Assembly: GCA_030429665.1 (NCBI GenBank)
Contig: JAUIEZ010000018.1
Span: 1 to 52,643 of the forward strand
Reading direction: 5' to 3'
Source: Gammaproteobacteria bacterium
Lineage (GTDB): Bacteria > Pseudomonadota > Gammaproteobacteria > Arenicellales > CAJQKF01
Length of the DNA stretch: 52,643 bases
Shown: piece by piece, positions 1 to 8,234 of the stretch
Layout: each line of letters begins with the position of its first letter
Position numbering within the stretch: the stretch's first letter is position 1
Program-made: the position numbers and the translations under genes
The notes under the pieces: generated by a model
Seen by the model: only the letters and a program-made list of their open reading frames with translations
Databases searched by the model: none
What the model was told of the DNA's origin: nothing

Positions 1-1404
1 CTGCTCGGCACCATCGCCGGCGGCCTGCTGGTGAGCGTGGACGTAATCGGTCCGTACCTGGTGGCGGCGACGGTCATTGCCGTGGCGGCGGCGGGTTACG
101 CATCCAGCCGGGGCATACCGCCGGCGCCGCCGGCGCGCCCGGGCATGTCCGTCAGTTACAACGTGGCTGCCGAGACGATGGCCCTGCTCCGCCATCTCGG
201 CACCAACCGCACGGTGTTCCTGTGCGTGCTCGGCATTTCCTGGTTCTGGTTTCTCGGCACCATCTACCTGACGCAGTTTCCCAATTACACGCGGCTCGCG
301 CTGGGCGGCGACGCCTCGGTGGCGACGCTGTTGCTGGCGCTGTTCTCGGTCGGCATCGGCGCCGGGTCGTTCCTGTGCGAGAAGCTCTCGCGGGGCCGAA
401 TCGAGGCGGGCCTCGTGCCCATCGGCGCGATCGGCATGACGGTGTTCGGACTGCACCTCGGCCTTGCCGATCCCGCGACGCCGGCGGAGCCGGTGAACGC
501 CCTCGCCTTTCTCGCCGACAGCGGCAACTGGACGGTCATCGTCGACCTCGTTCTCATCAGCATGTCCGGCGGGCTGTACATCGTACCGCTGTACACGCTG
601 GTGCAGCACCTGAGCGAGCCGGCGCACCGCGCCCGCGTGATCGCGGCCAACAACGTGCTCAACGCGCTGTTCATGGTGGGCGCGGCGGTGCTCGCCATCG
701 TGGTGCTCGGCGCGGGATTCTCCATCGCCGAACTGTTCCTGCTGATCGCCGTGCTGAATGTCGGCGTCGCCGTGTTCATCTTCGGCAAGGCGCCCGAGTT
801 CCTGTTTCGCATGATCGGCTGGCTGATGGTGCACAGCATCTATCGCATCTCCAAGCAGGACCTGTCTCACATTCCCGCCGAGGGGCCGGCGTTGCTGGTG
901 TGCAACCACGTCAGCTTCGCCGACGCGGTGATCCTGCACGCGGTGTGTCCTCGCCACCTGCGGTTCGTCATCGACGCCGAGATCTACCGAATACCGGTGC
1001 TCAACTGGCTGTTTCGCGCGGTGGGCGCCATTCCCGTCACCGATCCGCGCGTCGACCGGCACATGGTGAAAGCCGGTTACGACCGCATTGCCGAGGCATT
1101 GGACAGCGGCCACCTGGTATGCATTTTTCCCGAGGGAGGCATCACCCGCAACGGCGAGATACGCCCGTTCAAGAACGGCATCGGCAAGATCGTCAGGCGC
1201 ACGCCGGTACCGGTCATACCGGTCGCGTTGCGCGGGCTATGGGGCAGCTTCTTCAGCTACGAGGGCGGCCGCGCCATGCGCGGCCTGCCGCGCAAGCTGT
1301 TCGCGCGCGTCACCGTGCTGGCCGCGGCGCCCGTGCCACCGGAAGAAGTCAACGCCGCCGATCTGCACGCGCTCGTGAGCGCGTTGCGCGGCGCGGAACG
1401 ATAA
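1..1404 (+). CDS. MFS transporter / 1-acylglycerol-3-phosphate acyltransferase fusion (5' truncated)
   Basis: The reading frame is open from base 1 and has no stop upstream, so the gene begins before the window; the GTG at 31 is internal. The visible N-terminal part is a run of hydrophobic helices typical of the last half of an MFS carrier. From about residue 290 of the visible part it becomes a PlsC-type acyltransferase, with the HX4D motif in NHVSFADA and a later FPEGG motif. This order matches LplT/Aas-type lysophospholipid flippase-acyltransferase fusions, but the protein ends after the acyltransferase and lacks the AMP-ligase domain of full Aas. Likely role: uptake and re-acylation of lysophospholipid at the inner membrane. 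The family call is firm; the substrate is inferred. Confidence 0.88.
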   Translation: MLGTIAGGLLVSVDVIGPYLVAATVIAVAAAGYASSRGIPPAPPARPGMSVSYNVAAETMALLRHLGTNRTVFLCVLGISWFWFLGTIYLTQFPNYTRLALGGDASVATLLLALFSVGIGAGSFLCEKLSRGRIEAGLVPIGAIGMTVFGLHLGLADPATPAEPVNALAFLADSGNWTVIVDLVLISMSGGLYIVPLYTLVQHLSEPAHRARVIAANNVLNALFMVGAAVLAIVVLGAGFSIAELFLLIAVLNVGVAVFIFGKAPEFLFRMIGWLMVHSIYRISKQDLSHIPAEGPALLVCNHVSFADAVILHAVCPRHLRFVIDAEIYRIPVLNWLFRAVGAIPVTDPRVDRHMVKAGYDRIAEALDSGHLVCIFPEGGITRNGEIRPFKNGIGKIVRRTPVPVIPVALRGLWGSFFSYEGGRAMRGLPRKLFARVTVLAAAPVPPEEVNAADLHALVSALRGAER

Positions 1405-1441
1405 ACCAACACCCGTCAAACGCACCCGAGAGGTATCAGCG

Positions 1442-1927
1442 ATGAAACTAGACGGTTCATGCCATTGCGGCGCGGTGACATTCACGGTCGAATCGAAACA
1501 CCCGAGGCCCTTCAACCGGTGCTACTGCAGCATATGCCGCAAGACCGCCGGCGGCGGTGGATACGCCATCAACCTCGGCGGCGAGGCGGAGAACATGCAG
1601 GTGAGAGGCGAGGAGAACGTCAGCGTATACCGCGCCAGGCTGGTTGGCGACGACGGTTCGTTGACCGAGAGCCCGGCCGAGCGCCGCTTCTGCAAGCATT
1701 GCGGCAGCGCCCTGTGGGTGTGGGACCCGCGCTGGCCCGAACTCGTTCACCCGTTCGCCTCGGCCATCGACAGCGAATTGCCCCCGGCGCCGGAGCACAC
1801 CCACCTGATGCTCGCATACAAGGCGGGCTGGGTACCGCTCGAGGCGGACGCGGACGACAGGACGTTCGACGGCTACCCGGACGAATCCATCGCCGCCTGG
1901 CACGAGCGGCTGGGCCTGACGGAGTAG
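1442..1927 (+). CDS. GFA-family (CENP-V/GFA domain) zinc protein
   Basis: A 161-residue protein with the cysteine pattern of the GFA domain: CHCG near the N-terminus, CYCSIC at about residues 28-33 and FCKHCGS at about residues 83-89. These are the two zinc sites known in glutathione-dependent formaldehyde-activating enzyme and its relatives. Most bacterial members have no proven substrate, so formaldehyde-glutathione condensation is only a family-level suggestion. Start ATG 1442 follows an AGAGG-like ribosome site at about 1429-1433. It lies 37 bases after the acyltransferase gene on the same strand and converges with the pth2 gene 16 bases downstream. Confidence 0.85.
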   Translation: MKLDGSCHCGAVTFTVESKHPRPFNRCYCSICRKTAGGGGYAINLGGEAENMQVRGEENVSVYRARLVGDDGSLTESPAERRFCKHCGSALWVWDPRWPELVHPFASAIDSELPPAPEHTHLMLAYKAGWVPLEADADDRTFDGYPDESIAAWHERLGLTE

Positions 1928-1943
1928 CGGCTATCACCGCGAC

Positions 1944-2342
1944 TCAATAAAGTTCCAGCTCGCCGGTGACGGCGTCGATTCGCTCGGCGTCGTCGGGACC
2001 GACGGCGCACGCCGTGAGCGTGGCCACGCCGCCGAACTCGGTGCGCCCGCTGTCGCGAACGAGGTGCGCGGTGAGGCCGGCGTCAAGCGCGCGGCGGTGG
2101 CATTCGAGCAACTCCTCCTCGGAGTTCACGCGCACGCACACCTTTGCACCGCCCGCCTCGATCCAGGCGCGCTCGACCGGTGTGAGCACGAGGCCGTCCA
2201 CGTTGCCGTCGCCGTCGATTCGCGCCGCGCGCAGGCGCGCGACGAGAAACCCCAGCGACGCGTGCGAGCCCTGCGCGATCTCCTTGCCGCGACGCATGCG
2301 CAGGTCCCTGCGAATGACGATGACCTGCTTGATTCGCTTCAT
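1944..2342 (-). CDS. Pth2-type peptidyl-tRNA hydrolase
   Basis: A 132-residue protein opening with KQVIVIRRDLRMRRGKEIAQGSH, split here only to show the Pth2 signature: a basic strand, then the K..AQGSHAS motif, followed by conserved T..E and V.DSGRTEF.G segments. Pth2 releases peptide from prematurely dissociated peptidyl-tRNA and is the archaeal/eukaryotic form; a minority of bacteria carry it, usually beside the normal Pth1. The length fits the family (about 115-135 residues). It is the last gene of a minus-strand run after tdh, 52 bases downstream of it, and may be cotranscribed. The D-aminoacyl specificity of some relatives cannot be excluded. Confidence 0.82.
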   Translation of the reverse strand: MKRIKQVIVIRRDLRMRRGKEIAQGSHASLGFLVARLRAARIDGDGNVDGLVLTPVERAWIEAGGAKVCVRVNSEEELLECHRRALDAGLTAHLVRDSGRTEFGGVATLTACAVGPDDAERIDAVTGELELY

Positions 2343-2394
2343 CGCGCGCGCCCGTGGGCGGGCGGCATTTTACGCGGTCCGTGCAGCACCGCCG

Positions 2395-3435
2395 TCACCG
2401 TTCCTTGACGCCCTGCCAGTCGAGAATGACCTTCCCCGACCGGCCCGAGCGCATGATGTCGAAACCGGCCTGGAAGTCGTCGACGCCGAAGCGGTGTGTG
2501 ATGATCGGCGTGAGGTCGACCCCGGACTGCACCAGCGCGGCCATCTTGTACCAGGTCTCGAACATCTCGCGGCCGTAGATGCCCTTGATGGTCAGGCCCT
2601 TGAAAATGACCTGGTTCCAGTCGATCTCCATGTGCGACGGCGGGATGCCGAGCAACGCGATGCGCCCGCCGTGGTTGATGGTCGAAAGCAGCGTGTCGAA
2701 GGCGCTCGGCACGCCCGACATCTCCAGCGCCACGTCGAAGCCCTCGGTCATGCCCAGGTCCTCCATCACGTCGCGAATGTGCGTCGTCTTCACGTTGACG
2801 GTACGCGTCGCGCCCATCTTCGCGGCGAGGTCCAGCCGGTAATCGTTGACGTCGGTGATCACCACGTGCCGCGCGCCGGCGTGACGGGCTACCGCCACCG
2901 CCATGATGCCGATCGGCCCGGCGCCGGTGATCAGCACGTCCTCGCCCACCAGGTCGTAGGTCAGCGCGGTATGCACGGCGTTGCCGAACGGGTCGAAAAT
3001 GGCGGCGATGTCGTCGCTGATCTCCTTCGGCAGGCGAAACGCGTTGAATGCCGGGATGACCAGGTACTCGGCGAACGCGCCCTGGCGGTTCACGCCCACG
3101 CCGAAGCTGTTGCGGCACAGGTGGCGGCGCCCGGCGCGGCAGTTGCGGCAATGGCCGCAGGTAATGTGTCCCTCGCCGGACACGCGGTCGCCAATCTCGA
3201 AGCCGCGCACTTCCTGGCCGATATCCACGACCTCGCCGACGTACTCGTGACCAACCACCATCGGCACCTGGATGGTCGAGCTGGCCCACTCGTCCCAGTT
3301 GTAGATGTGCACGTCGGTGCCGCAGATCGCCGTCCTGCGAATGCGGATCTTGAGGTCGTTGTGGCCAAGTTCGGGCTCCGGCACATCGGTAAGCCAGATA
3401 CCCTCGGCGGCCTCGAGCTTCGACAAAGCCTTCAT
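2395..3435 (-). CDS. tdh: L-threonine 3-dehydrogenase
   Basis: 346 residues, the normal length of the zinc-dependent medium-chain dehydrogenase Tdh, which oxidises threonine to 2-amino-3-ketobutyrate with NAD+. Visible motifs: catalytic-zinc Cys in [23 protein letters not shown], the four-cysteine structural zinc loop [15 protein letters not shown], and the nucleotide-binding GAGPIGIMA. Start ATG 3435 has a GAGG site eight bases upstream. It directly follows kbl (21 bases), the usual kbl-tdh operon, so the unstable ketobutyrate can be passed to Kbl. Confidence 0.97.
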   Translation of the reverse strand: MKALSKLEAAEGIWLTDVPEPELGHNDLKIRIRRTAICGTDVHIYNWDEWASSTIQVPMVVGHEYVGEVVDIGQEVRGFEIGDRVSGEGHITCGHCRNCRAGRRHLCRNSFGVGVNRQGAFAEYLVIPAFNAFRLPKEISDDIAAIFDPFGNAVHTALTYDLVGEDVLITGAGPIGIMAVAVARHAGARHVVITDVNDYRLDLAAKMGATRTVNVKTTHIRDVMEDLGMTEGFDVALEMSGVPSAFDTLLSTINHGGRIALLGIPPSHMEIDWNQVIFKGLTIKGIYGREMFETWYKMAALVQSGVDLTPIITHRFGVDDFQAGFDIMRSGRSGKVILDWQGVKER

Positions 3436-3456
3436 TTCGTCACCTCGCCGATTAGT

Positions 3457-4644
3457 TCATATGATGCCCATGTCGCGCCCGACGCGGGTGAAGGCGTCGA
3501 CGGCGGCGTCGACCTGTTCGGTGCTATGGGCGGCGCTCATCTGCGTTCGGATTCGCGCCTGTCCGCGCGGCACGACCGGAAACGAGAACCCGATCACGTA
3601 GATGCCCTCTTCCAGCAACGCGTCGGCGAACGCAGCGGCCTTGGCGGCATCGCCGATCATCACCGGGATGATGGGGTGGTCCGCGCCGGCCAGGGTGAAG
3701 CCCGCCTCGGTCATGAGCTGCCTGAAGCGAGCGGTGTTTCGCCACAGCGCGGCGCGCAGTTCGTCGCCGGCGGCGAGCATGTCGAGCATGCGCAGGCTGG
3801 CGCCGACGATGCCCGGCGCCACCGAGTTCGAGAACAGGTAGGGACGCGAGCGCTGGCGCAGCCATTCGACCACCTCGCCGCGCGCCGCCGTGAATCCCCC
3901 GGAAGCGCCGCCCATGGCCTTGCCGAGCGTACCGGTGATGATGTCCACGCGATCCATGACCCCATGGTGCTCGTGGGTGCCGCGGCCGTTCACTCCCATG
4001 AATCCCACCGCGTGGGAGTCGTCCACCATGACCATGGCGTCGTATCGTTCGGCAAGGTCGCAGATGGCCGGCAGGTTGGCGATCACGCCGTCCATGGAGA
4101 ACACGCCGTCGGTGGCGACAAGTCGGAACCGCGCGTCGCTCGACTCTTTCAGCCGCTGTTCGAGCTCGGTCATGTCGTTGTTGGCGTAGCGGTAGCGTTT
4201 CGCCTTGCACAGGCGCACGCCGTCGATGATGGAGGCGTGGTTGAGCGCATCGGAGATGATCGCGTCCTGCTCACCGAGCAATGTCTCGAACAATCCCGCG
4301 TTGGCGTCGAAGCAGGACGAATAGAGGATGGCGTCCTCGGTGCCGAGAAATGCCGCCAGCCGTTTCTCGAGCGCTTTATGAATGTCCTGGGTGCCGCAGA
4401 TGAAACGCACCGAGGCCATGCCGAAGCCGTGGTCGCGCATGGCGGCGCAGGCGGCCTCGATGAGATCGGCATGATTGGCCAGTCCCAGGTAGTTGTTGGC
4501 GCAGAAGTTGAGCACCGCGCCGGCCTCGCGGGTGAGGATCTCGCCTTGCTGCGGCGAGGTGATGACGCGCTCGGCCTTGTAGAGTCCGTCGGCGCGCACC
4601 TTTGCCAGATTTTCTTCCAGGTGCTTTTGAAAGGCTTCGGTCAT
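3457..4644 (-). CDS. kbl: Glycine C-acetyltransferase (2-amino-3-ketobutyrate CoA ligase)
   Basis: 395 residues, the usual length for Kbl, a PLP enzyme of the alpha-oxoamine synthase family that cleaves 2-amino-3-ketobutyrate with CoA to glycine and acetyl-CoA. Seen: the PLP lysine in [14 protein letters not shown], the [10 protein letters not shown] cofactor-aspartate motif and NNYLGLANH near the N-terminus. It sits between an aminotransferase gene upstream (40 bases) and tdh downstream on the same strand. The acetyl-CoA it makes could feed the PHB genes elsewhere in the window (inference). Confidence 0.97.
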   Translation of the reverse strand: MTEAFQKHLEENLAKVRADGLYKAERVITSPQQGEILTREAGAVLNFCANNYLGLANHADLIEAACAAMRDHGFGMASVRFICGTQDIHKALEKRLAAFLGTEDAILYSSCFDANAGLFETLLGEQDAIISDALNHASIIDGVRLCKAKRYRYANNDMTELEQRLKESSDARFRLVATDGVFSMDGVIANLPAICDLAERYDAMVMVDDSHAVGFMGVNGRGTHEHHGVMDRVDIITGTLGKAMGGASGGFTAARGEVVEWLRQRSRPYLFSNSVAPGIVGASLRMLDMLAAGDELRAALWRNTARFRQLMTEAGFTLAGADHPIIPVMIGDAAKAAAFADALLEEGIYVIGFSFPVVPRGQARIRTQMSAAHSTEQVDAAVDAFTRVGRDMGII

Positions 4645-4684
4645 GTCGGGTTACCGTGAAATATGGATTGCGCGGCCGCGCCGC

Positions 4685-5896
4685 TCAGCGGAGTTGCGCG
4701 GCCTGCCCGGCGCCCGGCCGGAGTGAATCGACGAATGCGCGAATGCGCCGACAGCCCTCCGCGAGCCGCTCGTCGGCGCCGGCAAAGGCAATGCGTACAT
4801 AGCCTTCCCCGGCGACACCGAAGGCGGCCGCGTCGAGCACCGAGACGCCCTGCTCTTCGAACAGTCGCGCCGCGAACTCGCCGCCGGCCAGGCCGGTGGC
4901 GGAGACGTCGAGCAGCATGAACATGCCCGCGTCCGGACGAACGCAGCCGATGCCGCGACAGTCGGCGAGCTGCGACATGGCCAGGTCGCGGCGGCGCCGG
5001 TAGGCTTCGCGCATGGCGTCGACCTCGCCGTCGCATTCGCGCAAGGCGGCGATCGCCGCCGCCTGGATGAAACCCGGCATGCCGTACAGCATGGCCAGCA
5101 TCAGGTTCTCCAGGTGCGCGGCCATCTCCGCCGGCACCACCATCCAGCCGAGCCGCCAACCGGTCATGGCATGGGACTTGGACAGGCTGGACACGGTAAC
5201 CAGTCGCTCGCGCGAGCGCTCCAGCGAAGCGAAGTGCACGAACGGGGCGTCGAACACCTGTTCGGCGTAGACCTCGTCGGCGACGATCCAGGCCCCGTGC
5301 CGCGCGGCGAGATCGACCACGAAGTTCATCTCGTCCTCGTGCAGCACCGTCCCGGTGGGATTGTTGGGATTGGCGAGGAAAATCGCCCGGGTGCGGTCGT
5401 TGACGGCGGCGTCGAGGCGCTCGAGGTCGATTCGAAAGCGCCGCGTCGAGTCGAGCGGCACTGTGACCAGGGTCGCGCCGCTGGCGCGGATGGTGGCCTC
5501 GTAGGTGGTATAGACCGGGTCGGTGGTGATGATCTCGTCGCCGGGATTGCCCAGGCACATGGAAGCGCAGAACAGGCCCGCCTGGGCGCCCGGCACCACC
5601 ACCACGTTGCCGGCATCCACGTCCTGGCCGGTTCGCGCGCGATGACGCGCCGCGATCAGCTCGCGCAGGGCCTGGCGACCGCGCATGTCGGTGTAGTGGG
5701 TGTCGCCGGCGCGAAGTGCCGCATGCGCCGCCTCGGCCACGGTGGCGGGGGTATCGAACTCGGGGTCGCCCACGCTCATGACGATCACGTCCTCGCCGCG
5801 CGAACGCGCGGCCAGCGCCCGGCCGTGGATGCCCCAGGCGCCGGCGCCGCGGCCGCCGAGACGACGAACGAACTGCGAGTATCGCTGCTGACTCAC
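4685..5896 (-). CDS. Class I/II PLP-dependent aminotransferase
   Basis: Fold-type I aminotransferase with an N-terminal VMSVGDPEFDTP segment, the substrate-loop NPNNPTG, the PLP aspartate in VADEVY and the Schiff-base lysine in SSLSKSHAMTGWRLG. The frame stays open back to 6109, but that extension is arginine/proline-rich and overlaps the divergent gene at 6108. I therefore choose GTG 5896, giving about 403 residues and an N-terminus (VSQQRYSQFVRRL) typical of arginine:pyruvate-type or aspartate-type aminotransferases. No clear ribosome site is visible before it. First gene of the run aminotransferase-kbl-tdh-pth2. Substrate unknown; the context suggests amino acid catabolism. Confidence 0.88.
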   Translation of the reverse strand: MSQQRYSQFVRRLGGRGAGAWGIHGRALAARSRGEDVIVMSVGDPEFDTPATVAEAAHAALRAGDTHYTDMRGRQALRELIAARHRARTGQDVDAGNVVVVPGAQAGLFCASMCLGNPGDEIITTDPVYTTYEATIRASGATLVTVPLDSTRRFRIDLERLDAAVNDRTRAIFLANPNNPTGTVLHEDEMNFVVDLAARHGAWIVADEVYAEQVFDAPFVHFASLERSRERLVTVSSLSKSHAMTGWRLGWMVVPAEMAAHLENLMLAMLYGMPGFIQAAAIAALRECDGEVDAMREAYRRRRDLAMSQLADCRGIGCVRPDAGMFMLLDVSATGLAGGEFAARLFEEQGVSVLDAAAFGVAGEGYVRIAFAGADERLAEGCRRIRAFVDSLRPGAGQAAQLR

Positions 5897-6107
5897 CGGA
5901 CGGTTTACACCATGACAAAGCGGTTTCGGGATGGCGCCGCGCGGCCGTGGCGGCGACGGACGCGGCCACGACGGCTGCAACGCACGGTGAACCGGGTTTA
6001 CCATCCCGCGTACGCGCAGCAACGCTATAACCGACGATGATACCGTATTGTCCACCATCAACTCCCGCGTTCCGAAGCCCCGCAACGGCGCGCGCCGGGG
6101 GCCGCCC

Positions 6108-6608
6108 ATGAGTCGCCGCGAATCCGATTTCGATCTCGCGGACTACGACCACCGGGGGGAACTGAAGACCCCGGCCCTGCTGGTCCTGGCGCTCGCGTTC
6201 CTGGGCCGCTACCCGCTGATCCTGGCGCTCGAGGGATTGAGCGCCTACGTGCTCGGGCGCCGGGGCATCCGCTTCGACGGCCTCGCCGTCCCGCCGCTGG
6301 ACGCGCTGCTTTCGAGCCTGCCGGCGCTGGTCGTCCTCGCGGTCGTCCTGCTGCGCGAGAAGCTCGCGGCGAAACGCTGGGCAAAGGTCCTGCACCGGTA
6401 CGGACTGGCCATCGCTCTCGCCACGTGCGCGGTGCAGGCGGCACTGCTAGCACGCGTGCTGTGGTTGCACGGCGATGCCGCGCTCAATCGCGTGGTGATC
6501 GAGGGATTGCCAATCGTCTACTGCGCCGCCTACCTCGTCCGCTCGCGCAAGGCGAGATCCTACCTGCGCGCGCGGAGCAACGCCGAGGCGTCGGACGACA
6601 GGCGCTGA
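6108..6608 (+). CDS. DUF2919-like inner membrane protein (copy 1)
   Basis: 166 residues from ATG 6108; the frame is open further upstream but that part is not membrane-like. After a polar start with the YDHRGELKTP motif come about four hydrophobic helices and a basic C-terminal tail. The pattern (YD..G.LKTP, then helices and a PPLDAL loop) resembles the YfeZ/DUF2919 membrane family, whose function is unknown. A frameshifted relative lies at 6799-7274, about 55-60% identical at protein level by eye. A GC hairpin (6611-6639) and a copy of the ndh 3' end follow at once. Confidence 0.72.
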   Translation: MSRRESDFDLADYDHRGELKTPALLVLALAFLGRYPLILALEGLSAYVLGRRGIRFDGLAVPPLDALLSSLPALVVLAVVLLREKLAAKRWAKVLHRYGLAIALATCAVQAALLARVLWLHGDAALNRVVIEGLPIVYCAAYLVRSRKARSYLRARSNAEASDDRR

Positions 6609-6610
6609 TA

Positions 6611-6639
6611 CCCGTCGTCGTTCGCGCGACGCCGACGGG
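6611..6639 (+). terminator. Possible hairpin after DUF2919-like gene
   Basis: Arms CCCGTCG (6611-6617) and CGACGGG (6633-6639) pair perfectly around a 15-base loop, two bases after the stop codon of copy 1. There is no T-run, so intrinsic termination is uncertain. Confidence 0.4.
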
Positions 6640-6656
6640 AATGCCGTGACAACCGC

Positions 6657-6774
6657 TCAGTGCAGCTTGATGCGCGGATGTACGGCGCGGCGGAAGACGT
6701 TGGCGACGGTCAGGAAGGCGACGCGGGGCATGCCGAACAGCGCCACCTGGTGAAGCTTGTACAACGACAGGTAG
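6657..6774 (-). repeat. 118-bp copy of the ndh 3' end (remnant)
   Basis: This stretch matches 17917-18034, the last 39 codons and stop of ndh, at 116 of 118 positions by eye and in the same orientation. The match begins at the ndh stop codon and breaks off sharply at 6775. There is no start or remaining ndh sequence here, so it is a non-functional gene tail. As a near-perfect direct repeat it brackets copy 2 of the DUF2919-like gene, the IS remnants and the whole AT-rich island, which suggests it marks the integration or recombination event that brought the island in. Confidence 0.9.
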
Positions 6775-6798
6775 TGCAACGAGAACGGACATCCGACC

Positions 6799-7274
6799 AT
6801 GCCTAGCAAATCTCCTGACTTCGACCTGCCCGACTTCGACCACCGCGAGGAGCTGAAAACGCCGAAGCTGCTGATCGTGGTGCTGGCCTTTCTCAGTCGC
6901 TACCCGGTGATGCTCGCGCTGGGGGGCTGAGCACGTTCATGCTGGGCCGACGAGGTGTCAAATTCGAGGGTCTGGGGTTCCCGCCGCTGGACGCGCTCGC
7001 CGTCAGCGTGCCGACACTGGTGCTGCTGGCCGTGGTATTGATACGCGACAAATTGGAGGAAAAGGGCTGGGCACGTGCCTTTCTGCAGCATGGCCAGTCC
7101 ATCGCCACCTGCGTACTCCAGCTCGCGGTCCTCGGCCGGATGCTGTGGATGGAAGACGAGGACGGGCTCAACCGGGTGGTGATCGAAGCATTGCTGGTCG
7201 CCTGTACCGCCGCCTACCTGCTGCGCTCGCGCAAAGCCGCCTACTTCCTTCGGCTGCGCGGCACCGGTAAGTAG
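6799..7274 (+). pseudogene. DUF2919-like membrane protein (copy 2), frameshifted
   Basis: ATG 6799 starts a protein with the same opening as copy 1 (PDFDLPDFDHREELKTPKLL) but stops at TGA 6928-6930. The rest of the family sequence, from MLGRRGVKFEG to the basic tail, continues in the +1 frame up to TAG 7274. Copy 1 reads LALEGLSAYVLGRRG across this point, so one missing base in or beside the G-run at about 6921-6926 restores a full gene. It is either a real 1-bp deletion or a homopolymer sequencing error. Divergence from copy 1 is much greater than between the two ndh tails. Confidence 0.72.
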
Positions 7275-7329
7275 GACGATCCCGGCAACGCGTTAGGCGC
7301 AGGCCACCGGAGGCGGGCGTGGGCATTTC

Positions 7330-7809
7330 ACGCTCGCGCTGCGGGGATTGCCCGATCCGGACATCGACATGTTGATAATCGGCGACGACGGTCAGGATCT
7401 TGAGCGGACGACCATCTTCGGTCTGGTCATACATGAGATCATAGCTCCAGACGTGGTTCGGATACATCGCGCGGTGCACCCACTGTGTCGTCATGCCCAA
7501 ACGGCGCCGTTTTCGACGCTTTCTCGGCACCTGTAGCCCTTCGCGACGGCGAATGAGGCGCACCCGCTCGCGGCTGATCGATACGCCCTCGCGGCGCAAC
7601 AACGCGTGAATCTTTCGGTAACCCCAGTAGGGGTGTTCCCGCGACAACGCCACGGTGCGTTGAAAGCCTGCATCCGTCGTCTCTTCCCTGGGGACGTAAC
7701 GGTAGCTCGAGCGGTTCATCTGCATCGCCTGACAGGCCCGACGTTCGCTGATTTCGTAGTGTTCCTTCAAATACGAAACACAGCGTCGGCGCTCTGCCAG
7801 GCTCACCAC
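7330..7809 (-). pseudogene. IS3-family transposase OrfB remnant
   Basis: Reading from GTG 7809, the protein begins with SLAERRRCVSYLKEHYEISERRACQ, then has HPYWGYRKIHALLRREG and NHVWSYDLMYD..EDGRPLKILTVV. These are the HTH_21 region and the first third of the integrase (rve) core of IS3-family OrfB. Family resemblance is lost after about residue 145 (near 7370); the remaining frame to 7168 is not transposase-like and overlaps the copy 2 pseudogene. The second and third catalytic acidic residues are missing, so it is dead. It overlaps the stop of an OrfA remnant, as in intact IS3 elements. Confidence 0.85.
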
Positions 7810-7890
7810 TTTTGGCTGTTAACGTCCCTCGGCATGCGGATATCCAAGGCCCGTTCGGCGACCATCTTCTTAAACTCCGCTATCGCGGGG
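7803..7890 (-). pseudogene. IS3-family OrfA C-terminal remnant
   Basis: The minus strand encodes about 28 residues ending EFKKMVAERALDIRMPRDVNSQKW and a TGA at 7805-7803, the usual tail of IS3 OrfA (leucine-zipper end, ..VLSKKW-like). An in-frame TAA lies just upstream (about 7901), so the DNA-binding part is lost. It overlaps the OrfB start in the way that permits frameshifting in intact elements. Confidence 0.72.
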
Positions 7891-7892
7891 CA

Positions 7893-7943
7893 GACCACCG
7901 CTTAACGTGTACTGCTGACCACAGTTGAAAACGGGGGGATTAC
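7893..7943. repeat. Left copy of island-bracketing imperfect repeat
   Basis: 37 of the first 44 positions match 17846-17889, and both copies end in GGATTAC. The two copies are in direct orientation and lie at the two edges of the AT-rich island. The left copy abuts the IS3 remnant, so it is probably the end of that IS family. Element identity is inferred. Confidence 0.6.
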
Positions 7944-8234
7944 GGGGCGTTGCGCTACACCCGGATGAGCCAACTAAGCTCCTGATTTTCCGTTCCAACC
8001 CTGCCTACGGCATGCACCACACTCGGTATCGCTTACCGGCCGTTGACGGTCGTCTAGTGCCTTGTGCCCGCTCAATGAGACGTTGTCGAACAACATTGAC
8101 ATACCGGTATACCAGATGGCATGCTGCATCGCAGGCTACCGATTCCTTACAAGTTTTCCAACGGATCGACGGGAGCCAAAAAACGTCGGATTTCGTTTTT
8201 ACAGCTCAAAATTGCAATAGTGAGGATAAATACA
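7944..8234 (+). promoter_or_regulatory. Upstream region of the peptide operon with paired palindromes
   Basis: No gene is seen here. The notable part is 8082-8113: the inverted repeat GTTGT-CGA-ACAAC (8082-8094), a TTGACA hexamer (8096-8101) and overlapping perfect palindromes ATACCGGTAT (8101-8110) and GGTATACC (8106-8113). A recognisable -10 is lacking at the ideal spacing. Palindromes of this size are the kind bound by FCD-type GntR regulators such as the one encoded at 15622, so this is a candidate operator. The start ATG 8235 has its ribosome site GAGG at 8222-8225. Confidence 0.5.

Noticed and set aside
1966-4659. Very long plus-strand open frame opposite pth2, tdh and kbl
   Set aside because: It is histidine/arginine/valine-rich antisense of three well-recognised genes and matches no domain; GC-rich codon bias leaves such frames open.
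4641-6395. Long minus-strand frame overlapping the aminotransferase
   Set aside because: Low-complexity arginine/glycine-rich shadow in the wrong frame; the class I/II motifs are all in the 4685-5896 frame.
7168-7360. Continuation of the IS3 transposase into the DUF2919-like pseudogene
   Set aside because: Similarity to the integrase core stops near 7370; the remaining open frame is antisense to the membrane-protein pseudogene.
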